From Candidatus Fusicatenibacter intestinigallinarum (GTDB lineage Bacteria > Bacillota > Clostridia > Lachnospirales > Lachnospiraceae), in NCBI GenBank assembly GCA_019119555.1, contig DWWU01000033.1, positions 1-64,000 on the forward strand: DNA of 64,000 bases. The letters run 5' to 3'. Below the pieces are notes generated by a model. It was not told the origin of the DNA and ran no database searches. It saw only the letters and a program-made list of their open reading frames with translations. The position numbers and the translations under genes were made by a program. Positions 58,729 to 64,000 of this stretch are shown piece after piece (within the stretch, counting starts at the first letter, position 1; each line of letters opens with the position of its first letter).

Positions 58729-60981
58729 TTACATTGCCGCATGGCAGGTTCTGGAGATAACATCCAGCTGCTGCTCGCGGGTCAGGTCGATGAATTTAAC
58801 CGCATAACCGGATACACGGATTGTGAAGTTTGCATACTCCTCTTTCTCCGGATGCTCCATAGCATCGATCAGTTTCTCTGTGCCGAATACATTCACATTC
58901 AGGTGATGTGCGCCCTGATCAAAGTATCCGTCCAGAACGTGTACCAGATTGTTGGTACGCTCCTCATCGTTGTGTCCCAGTGCGCCCGGGCTGATGGTCT
59001 GGGTGTTGGAGATTCCGTCCAGAGCCTGCTCATACGGCAGTTTTGCCACAGAGTTCAGGGAAGCCAGAAGGCCGCTCTTCTCTGCGCCGTAGGACGGGTT
59101 TGCTCCCGGTGACAGCGGCTCGCCTGCTTTTCTTCCATCCGGCATGGTTCCGGTAGCCTTACCATATACAACGTTGGATGTGATGGTAAGGATGGAAGTG
59201 GTCGGCTCGGAATCTCTGTAGGTATGGCATTTTTTCAGCTTGCTCATGAAAGTCCTCAGCAGCCATACAGCGATCTCGTCTGCACGGTCGTCGTCGTTTC
59301 CGTATCTCGGGAAATCTCCCTCGGTCTCGAAGTCAACAGCCATGCCGTCCTCGTCACGGATTACTTTTACCTTTGCGTATTTGATTGCGCTCAGGGAGTC
59401 TACCACATGAGAGAATCCAGCAATACCGGTAGCGAAGGTACGTCTTACATCGGTATCGATCAGAGCCATCTCTGCCGCTTCATAGTAATATTTGTCATGC
59501 ATATAATGGATCATGTTCAGGGTATCCACATACAGTTTGGACAGCCACTCCATCATTGCATCATATTTTTCCATTACTTCGTCATAATCCAGATACTCGG
59601 AAGTGATCGGCGCATAAGCCGGTCCTACCTGCTGTTTGGTCTTGCAGTCTACGCCGCCGTTGATTGCGTACAGAAGGCATTTTGCAAGGTTTGCACGTGC
59701 GCCGAAGAACTGGATCTCCTTGCCGGTCTGTGTAGCGGATACACAGCAGCAGATGGAATAATCGTCGCCCCATACCGGACGCATAACGTCATCGTTCTCA
59801 TACTGGATAGAACTTGTCTTAACAGAAATATATGCAGCATATTTCTTGAAGTTCTCCGGCAGATGAGAGGAGTACAGAACTGTCAGGTTCGGTTCCGGAG
59901 ACGGTCCCATGTTCTCCAGAGTGTGCAGGAAACGATAGTCGTTCTTTGTTACCATATGGCGTCCGTCCATGCCGATACCAGCCATCTCCAGAGTCGCCCA
60001 TACCGGGTCGCCGGAGAACAGTTCGTTGTAAGACGGAATTCTTGCGAATTTTACCATTCTGAACTTCATTACCAGATGGTCGATCAGCTCCTGTGCCTGC
60101 TCCTCGGTCAGGACGCCTTTCTCCAGGTCTCTCTGAATGTAAATGTCAAGGAAGGTGGAAATACGTCCAACGCTCATCGCTGCGCCGTTCTGGGTCTTGA
60201 TCGCTGCCAGGTATCCGAAGTACAGCCACTGAACTGCTTCCTTTGCATTTGTCGCCGGTTTGGAGATATCATATCCGTAGATCTGCGCCATCTCTTTCAT
60301 TTCTTTCAGCGCTTTGATCTGCTCAGCGATCTCTTCACGAAGACGGAAATCGGTGCCTTTCATTCCGTGTCTCTCGGACTCTGCAAAATCTGCTTCTTTC
60401 TGCTCGATCAGATAATCGATACCATACAGAGCAACACGACGATAGTCGCCGACGATACGTCCTCTTCCGTAGGTATCCGGAAGTCCGGTGATGATCTTAT
60501 TGTGACGTGCTTTCTTCATCTCAGGAGTATAGACGTCAAACACTGCCTGGTTGTGTGTTTTATGATATTTGGTGAAGATCTCATGCAGTTTCGGGCTCGG
60601 AGTATATCCGTAAGTCGTACATGCCTGCTCAGCCATCTTGATACCGCCGTAAGGCATAAACGCTCTCTTCAGAGGCTTGTCTGTCTGAAGTCCGACGATC
60701 TGCTCCAGGTCTTTCATATCTTCATTGATATAGCCAGGTCCGTATGCAGTCAGTCCGGATACAACTTCTGTCTCCATATCCAGAACGCCGCCTTTCGCAC
60801 GTTCCTCTTTCTGAAGTTTCTGAAGTTCTCCCCACAGCTTATTGGTCGCCTCGGTAGGTCCTACCAGGAAGGATTCGTCTCCTTCGTACTGTGTGTAGTT
60901 GTGCTGAATGAAATCACGCACATTGACTTCCTCTTTCCAGAGTTTACCTTTGAAGTCTGCCCACTGTTCAAACTGTTGCAT
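58729..60981 (-). CDS. pflB: Formate C-acetyltransferase (pyruvate formate-lyase)
   Basis: Glycyl radical enzyme, 750 aa, splitting pyruvate and CoA into acetyl-CoA and formate in anaerobic fermentation. The radical glycine is G725 in [10 protein letters not shown] near the C-terminus. The catalytic cysteine pair lies in [11 protein letters not shown], here with three consecutive cysteines, followed by [38 protein letters not shown] is also typical. It has its own promoter with consensus spacing and an AGGAGG site. Confidence 0.97.
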   Translation of the reverse strand: MQQFEQWADFKGKLWKEEVNVRDFIQHNYTQYEGDESFLVGPTEATNKLWGELQKLQKEERAKGGVLDMETEVVSGLTAYGPGYINEDMKDLEQIVGLQTDKPLKRAFMPYGGIKMAEQACTTYGYTPSPKLHEIFTKYHKTHNQAVFDVYTPEMKKARHNKIITGLPDTYGRGRIVGDYRRVALYGIDYLIEQKEADFAESERHGMKGTDFRLREEIAEQIKALKEMKEMAQIYGYDISKPATNAKEAVQWLYFGYLAAIKTQNGAAMSVGRISTFLDIYIQRDLEKGVLTEEQAQELIDHLVMKFRMVKFARIPSYNELFSGDPVWATLEMAGIGMDGRHMVTKNDYRFLHTLENMGPSPEPNLTVLYSSHLPENFKKYAAYISVKTSSIQYENDDVMRPVWGDDYSICCCVSATQTGKEIQFFGARANLAKCLLYAINGGVDCKTKQQVGPAYAPITSEYLDYDEVMEKYDAMMEWLSKLYVDTLNMIHYMHDKYYYEAAEMALIDTDVRRTFATGIAGFSHVVDSLSAIKYAKVKVIRDEDGMAVDFETEGDFPRYGNDDDRADEIAVWLLRTFMSKLKKCHTYRDSEPTTSILTITSNVVYGKATGTMPDGRKAGEPLSPGANPSYGAEKSGLLASLNSVAKLPYEQALDGISNTQTISPGALGHNDEERTNNLVHVLDGYFDQGAHHLNVNVFGTEKLIDAMEHPEKEEYANFTIRVSGYAVKFIDLTREQQLDVISRTCHAAM

Positions 60982-61057
60982 AAAAACATCCTCCTCTATG
61001 AATGTAAATATAATGAATTTAATGGTTATCAGTTATTTTCTTAACGATCGCAAGCTT

Positions 61058-61086
61058 ATTATATTCAATCTTTTTTCGTTTTTCAA
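61058..61086 (-). promoter_or_regulatory. Promoter of pflB
   Basis: On the minus strand TTGAAA (61086-61081), 17 bp, TATAAT (61063-61058), about 77 bp upstream of the start. Confidence 0.75.
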
Positions 61087-61104
61087 TACCTTTCTTGTAC
61101 TTAT

Positions 61105-61114
61105 TTGTATACAA
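61105..61114. promoter_or_regulatory. Palindrome TTGTATACAA upstream of the pflB -35
   Basis: A perfect 10-bp palindrome 18 bp upstream of the pflB -35 box. It is in a position suited to an activator or redox regulator. It does not match the full Rex consensus as I know it. Confidence 0.35.
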
Positions 61115-61160
61115 TAGCCCAAAATAATGTTCTAAATCAAAAACAAATTTTTTCGCGTCC

Positions 61161-61179
61161 TTCCTACATTTTGTAGGAA
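61161..61179. promoter_or_regulatory. Palindrome TTCCTACA-TTT-TGTAGGAA
   Basis: A perfect 8+3+8 inverted repeat between the divergent pflB and membrane-protein genes, upstream of a likely promoter of the latter (TGTTCA-17-TATAAT near 61194-61223). Probable operator; the regulator is not identified. Confidence 0.45.
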
Positions 61180-61278
61180 ACTCAAAATATTACTGTTCAA
61201 TTTTCTCTATCTGTATTATAATGATACCTAAACGTCGGAACTATACATGACTGTACGCCAGCCAGGAGGTAAATTTCA

Positions 61279-62205
61279 TTGAAAAAGCGACAACGTAAAA
61301 CAGATCATGAACTGACCCGATTCCAATGTATGTGGAAAGCCGTAAAAATGGAACTTCACCAGAACAAAAGTTCCTTTGCCGTATATGTTGTTCTGCGCGC
61401 ACTTGTAATTCTCATAATGATCCGGCAGCTTCTCAACCAGAATTACGAATATGTTTTTCTCTGTATTCTGGTCCTGCTTCTGTTTATCATTCCGAGTCTC
61501 ATCCAGGTAAACTTTAAAATCGAACTGCCCACCACCCTGGAAATCGTGATCCTGTTGTTTATCTTTGCCGCAGAGATTCTCGGAGAAATCAGTGAATTCT
61601 ATGTGTTCTTTCCTTTCTGGGACACGATGCTCCACACATTGAATGGCTTTCTCGCCGCCGCCATCGGCTTTTCTCTGGTGATGATTCTCAACGATGACGA
61701 GAGAGCCGCGATCCATCTGTCGCCATTTTTCCTGGCGCTGGTTGCATTCTGTTTTTCCATGACCATCGGCGTGATCTGGGAATTCTTTGAATGTCTGATG
61801 GATCTGCTTTTCGGGCTGGATATGCAGAAAGATACCATCATACATACCATCAACTCCATCACTCTGGATCCCACAGGCGGCAATCACCCCTATACGATCC
61901 ACGACATTACATCCACCGTGGTCAACGGACAGGACCTGGGAATCAACGGCTATCTGGATATCGGACTTCTGGATACGATGGAGGATCTTCTGGTCAACTT
62001 TATCGGAGCTCTCGTCTTCTCGGTGATTGGATTCTTCTATGTCAAGCACCGGGGCAAAGGACATTTTGTTTCCCGCTTTATTCCCCGCAGAAAGAAACGG
62101 GAAAACGATTATCTTGCAATCGTCGAACAGAACACAGAGAGATCTTCCGAATCCATACCGGTATCCGACAGCGGCTGTACGACGGCAGCTTCAGAAAATT
62201 CCTGA
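61279..62205 (+). CDS. Conserved integral membrane protein of unknown function
   Basis: 308 aa, translated from a TTG start with AGGAGGT nine bases upstream. About six to seven hydrophobic segments: VVLRALVILIMIRQLL, YVFLCILVLLLFIIPSLI, LEIVILLFIFAAEILG, LHTLNGFLAAAIGFSLVMIL, FFLALVAFCFSMTIGVIWEFFECLMDLLFG and LVNFIGALVFSVIGFFYV. The segment FFPFWDTMLHTLNGF and the later DTMEDLLVNFIGA have polar residues inside membrane regions, reminiscent of DUF2238/YjdF-like proteins, though the relation is uncertain. The last 50 residues are a charged tail. No function assigned. Confidence 0.8.
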   Translation: MKKRQRKTDHELTRFQCMWKAVKMELHQNKSSFAVYVVLRALVILIMIRQLLNQNYEYVFLCILVLLLFIIPSLIQVNFKIELPTTLEIVILLFIFAAEILGEISEFYVFFPFWDTMLHTLNGFLAAAIGFSLVMILNDDERAAIHLSPFFLALVAFCFSMTIGVIWEFFECLMDLLFGLDMQKDTIIHTINSITLDPTGGNHPYTIHDITSTVVNGQDLGINGYLDIGLLDTMEDLLVNFIGALVFSVIGFFYVKHRGKGHFVSRFIPRRKKRENDYLAIVEQNTERSSESIPVSDSGCTTAASENS

Positions 62206-62261
62206 GCAAATCGCTCCCGCCGTGCCGGCTGCCCGGAAGCAGAAGGGAAAAATATTTTCAA

Positions 62262-62304
62262 AAGGAACCTGCAGCACTGCATATGTGCCGCAGGTTTTTT
62301 TGCG
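62262..62304 (+). terminator. Terminator of the membrane protein gene
   Basis: AACCTGC(AGC) and GCCGCAGGTTTTTTTG arms with a seven-T run, 60 bp after the stop codon. Confidence 0.8.
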
Positions 62305-62386
62305 GCGCGGTTTCCCGCAGCTGTTCCCCAGGGAAAGGGTAACGTCCTTCATCCACTATTCGTTCTAATATTTTTTATTTAGTATA

Positions 62387-62415
62387 TTGTATTATGATAT
62401 AGTATGTGTTATGAT
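62387..62415 (+). promoter_or_regulatory. Promoter of the padR operon, in a repetitive AT stretch
   Basis: TTGTAT (62387-62392), 17 bp, TATGAT (62410-62415). The segment is built from near-repeats of TATATTGTAT/ATGATATAGTAT, typical of PadR autoregulated promoters, whose operators are AT-rich dyads. The operator assignment is inferred. Confidence 0.6.
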
Positions 62416-62438
62416 GTACTCACAAAGGAGGTATACCT

Positions 62439-62765
62439 ATGAATCCACAACTGAAAAAAGGCGTTCTGGAACTTTGTGTCCTGTCGCAGCTGACAGACGG
62501 TGACAAATACGGTTACGAACTGACCGAACTGATTTCCCGTGAAATGTCCCTGGCCGCCGGAACTCTCTATATGATTCTCAAACGGCTGAAAGAAGAGCAA
62601 TATGTGGAGACCTACCTGGTGGAATCTGATTCCGGTCCGGCCAGAAAATACTATCATCTGACAGAAAAAGGATACGGTTATCTGAGCGAAAAGCAAAAAG
62701 AATGGCAGACGTTTACTGAAATGGTGGAACGTCTGACCCATAAAGGAGGATACAGCCATGATTAA
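62439..62765 (+). CDS. PadR-family transcriptional regulator
   Basis: 108 aa. The winged helix reads MNPQLKKGVLELCVLSQLTDGDKYGYELTELISREMSLAAGTLYMILKRLKEEQYVETYLVESDSGPARKYYHLTEKGYGYLSEKQKEW, the compact PadR_s1 type. It overlaps the next gene by 8 bp and has an AAAGGAGG site. It likely represses its own operon and senses an envelope signal or small molecule together with its partner. Confidence 0.93.
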   Translation: MNPQLKKGVLELCVLSQLTDGDKYGYELTELISREMSLAAGTLYMILKRLKEEQYVETYLVESDSGPARKYYHLTEKGYGYLSEKQKEWQTFTEMVERLTHKGGYSHD

Positions 62766-63780
62766 CACATACAAAGAATATATGCAGGAGCTTCGCAGGG
62801 CTCTGGCAGACTTTGACCCGGACTTCTCTGCGGAACTCCTGGAGGATTTTGAAACGCATTTTACCGAGGGCATCGAAAGCGGTATGACAGAAGAACAGAT
62901 CTGCCGGGAGCTTGGATCCGTGGAAAGCGTCATCGCCGAGCTGAAGGACGACTTCCGCGCCTCCTCTCCCGACATTCCAAAAGTGACCGGTATCCGTCCC
63001 GGCAGCAGCAGCGCCTCACAACAGCCTGTCACGCAGATCCGGATCCGCCTGTTCACCGCCTCCGTCAGTCTGCAGGGCGGAAATGTCCCGGATGTTCTCT
63101 GCGATTATAACAGAGACGATTTTTCTGAAAAGTTTGAAATGTATACAGAGGGCAACACTCTGGTTCTCAGAGAAAAACCCCTGTCGCTCTTCCGGCGGCT
63201 GGGCATCGCCCGGACAGACGGAAGATTCTCCTTTACCGTTCCGTCTTCCGTGAACGATCTCGATATTTCCGACACAAATGGAAAAATCCATCTGGAAAAT
63301 CTCTCCGTATCTTCCGCATGTGTCAATACGGTCAACAGCAAAATCAGCGCAGAGCATTTCAGCGCAGGAACCTGCGACTTTCACTGTGTCAACGGCCGGA
63401 TCCATCTGGAAGACAGCAAGGTGCAGACGCTGAAGGCTTCCTCTGTCAACGGCCCCGTATATGTCAGCGGAACCTGTGAAGTACTCGAACTCCATTCCAC
63501 AAACGGCTCTCTTCAGGCCAGCGCAGACGTGAAAAAGGAAATTTCTCTCAGCGCAGTAAACGGAAGCGCTTCCGTTCACTACAAAAAGGCCCCCGGCGGC
63601 GCGGAGATCGACCTGAGTTCCAACTGCGGCAATATATCCGCTTTCTTCAACGACACGCATCTGAACAGCAGGAAAAATCTCCGGACCGCTTACGGGGACA
63701 GGGAATTGAACATTACTGTTCACACACAGAACGGCAGCATCCGCCTGCAGGAAGTTGCCAACCTCTCCGGGCAGGAATAA
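62758..63780 (+). CDS. HAAS-domain (DUF1700-like) protein with DUF4097 beta-solenoid
   Basis: 340 aa. Residues about 1-70 (YKEYMQELRRALADFDPDFSAELLEDFETHFTEGIESGMTEEQICRELGSVESVIAELK) form the helical HAAS/DUF1700 module usually paired with PadR regulators. From about 150 onward comes a repetitive beta-solenoid of the DUF4097 type, with NG/NS turns recurring every 15-20 residues (DTNGKIHLENL, NTVNSKISAEHF, HCVNGRIHLEDS, SSVNGPVYVSG, HSTNGSLQASA, SAVNGSASVHY, HTQNGSIRLQE). No membrane segment is evident, unlike many members. Translationally coupled to padR. Function unknown; possibly envelope-stress related. Confidence 0.87.
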   Translation: MINTYKEYMQELRRALADFDPDFSAELLEDFETHFTEGIESGMTEEQICRELGSVESVIAELKDDFRASSPDIPKVTGIRPGSSSASQQPVTQIRIRLFTASVSLQGGNVPDVLCDYNRDDFSEKFEMYTEGNTLVLREKPLSLFRRLGIARTDGRFSFTVPSSVNDLDISDTNGKIHLENLSVSSACVNTVNSKISAEHFSAGTCDFHCVNGRIHLEDSKVQTLKASSVNGPVYVSGTCEVLELHSTNGSLQASADVKKEISLSAVNGSASVHYKKAPGGAEIDLSSNCGNISAFFNDTHLNSRKNLRTAYGDRELNITVHTQNGSIRLQEVANLSGQE

Positions 63781-63801
63781 CGCAGGCCTGCAGACAGGCC
63801 C

Positions 63802-63828
63802 GGCGGTTCCGATGATAGGAACCGCCGC
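63802..63828. terminator. Hairpin between convergent genes
   Basis: GGCGGTTCC and GGAACCGCC form a perfect 9-bp stem with a 7-nt loop, just after the DUF4097 gene and facing the partial gene at the window end. The T-run is poor. Confidence 0.45.
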
Positions 63829-63838
63829 GGATGTCCGC

Positions 63839-64000
63839 TCAATAATAAGCATCCCATACGCGGAATCTGAATTTCTCCCATTTTCCCATCCCGCGGCAGA
63901 TTTCCCGGCAGCATTTCAGATACAATCTTCTCACCGCGGCCGCCTCTTTTCCGGTCTCCCGTTTCTTTCCATATATAGCTTCCGCCGCCAGATCCCGCGT
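63839..64000 (-). CDS. C-terminal 53 residues of an unidentified protein (gene cut by window end)
   Basis: An open frame on the minus strand enters from the right edge and ends with TGA at 63839. The 53 residues are basic and helical-looking (AEAIYGKKRETGKEAAAVRR, then LKCCREICRGMGKWEKFRFR), ending VWDAYY. Codon use fits the neighbours and a hairpin follows the stop. I do not recognise the family; the call rests on the uninterrupted frame and context only. Confidence 0.45.
   Translation of the reverse strand, partial: TRDLAAEAIYGKKRETGKEAAAVRRLYLKCCREICRGMGKWEKFRFRVWDAYY

Noticed and set aside
59224-61044. 606-codon open frame on the + strand opposite pflB
   Set aside because: It is an antisense shadow of pflB, has no ribosome binding site and reads as cysteine/histidine/valine-rich sequence unlike any family. 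Several similar long antisense frames occur opposite purL (11276-12889), jetC (44246-45481), the UvrA-like gene (37939-39876) and lysA (1877-3136).
61105-61114. Calling TTGTATACAA a Rex site
   Set aside because: The Rex consensus is longer (TTGTTAA-N4-TTAACAA) and this palindrome matches it only at the ends.
1-64000. CRISPR array
   Set aside because: The repeats found are dispersed singly over tens of kilobases and not arranged with regular spacers. No cas genes are present.

Overview
The window looks like a chromosomal segment of a gut-type anaerobic Clostridia, most likely Lachnospiraceae. The grounds are the gene content (pyruvate formate-lyase with its activase, fused PurL, long-form HPF, altronate pathway, two GH43 enzymes, xylulokinase, Ugp-like ABC transporter), strong AGGAGG-type ribosome binding sites, TTGACA/TATAAT promoters with 17-bp spacing, and a roughly 50% GC core with AT-rich foreign patches. 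The assignment comes from gene content and signals only; no database was consulted.

Layout. 0-1.5 kb: right-hand edge of an integrated element, with an AT-rich tyrosine recombinase abutting the 3' end of tRNA-Leu(CAA). 1.7-14.9 kb: housekeeping genes (lysA, pyk, a catalytically degenerate rhomboid-like protein, corA, aroC, a lactonase-like beta-propeller, an ECF-type sigma factor, purL, hpf). 15-19 kb: uxaA-uxaB and an isolated eukaryotic-type hisA. 19-27 kb: a MATE exporter and a six-gene leftward operon combining a Ugp-like ABC importer with a glycerophosphodiesterase and a HAD phosphatase. 27.7-36.7 kb: an XRE regulator, nth, a P-loop kinase with a MATE exporter, a histidine phosphatase overlapping xylB, a split ThrE exporter, a PNPOx-fold protein and a D-2-hydroxyacid dehydrogenase. 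37.3-51.7 kb: accessory region with a UvrA paralogue, a complete four-gene Wadjet-type anti-plasmid/SMC operon (DUF2397-DUF2398-TIGR02680-DUF2399 class), then a decayed drug-efflux block (ABC exporter with an internal deletion, two MarR genes of which one has lost its C-terminus, a mosaic MFS remnant). 51.7-56.2 kb: GH43-LacI-GH43 sugar locus with a visible promoter and LacI-type operator. 56.4-64 kb: an MBL hydrolase, pflA, pflB, a membrane protein, PadR with a HAAS/DUF4097 protein, and the 3' end of an unidentified gene.

The most unusual feature is a dispersed structured repeat. The full form is about 110-135 bp and can fold into three stem-loops: GGTCTGTGCA/TGCACAGACC; GCATCCGGCC/GGCCGGATGC enclosing ATCGC-GAA-GCGAT; and a terminal palindrome AACAGTTCAGC/GCTGAACTGTT. 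I count nine long or truncated copies (one of them greatly expanded), two degenerate remnants and about eight palindrome-only copies, almost all at gene 3' ends. Several neighbouring genes end inside a copy and take their stop codon from it. Four successive copies (39.8, 48.1, 49.9, 51.6 kb) mark the boundaries between the accessory modules, including both sides of the Wadjet operon. I do not recognise this repeat family.
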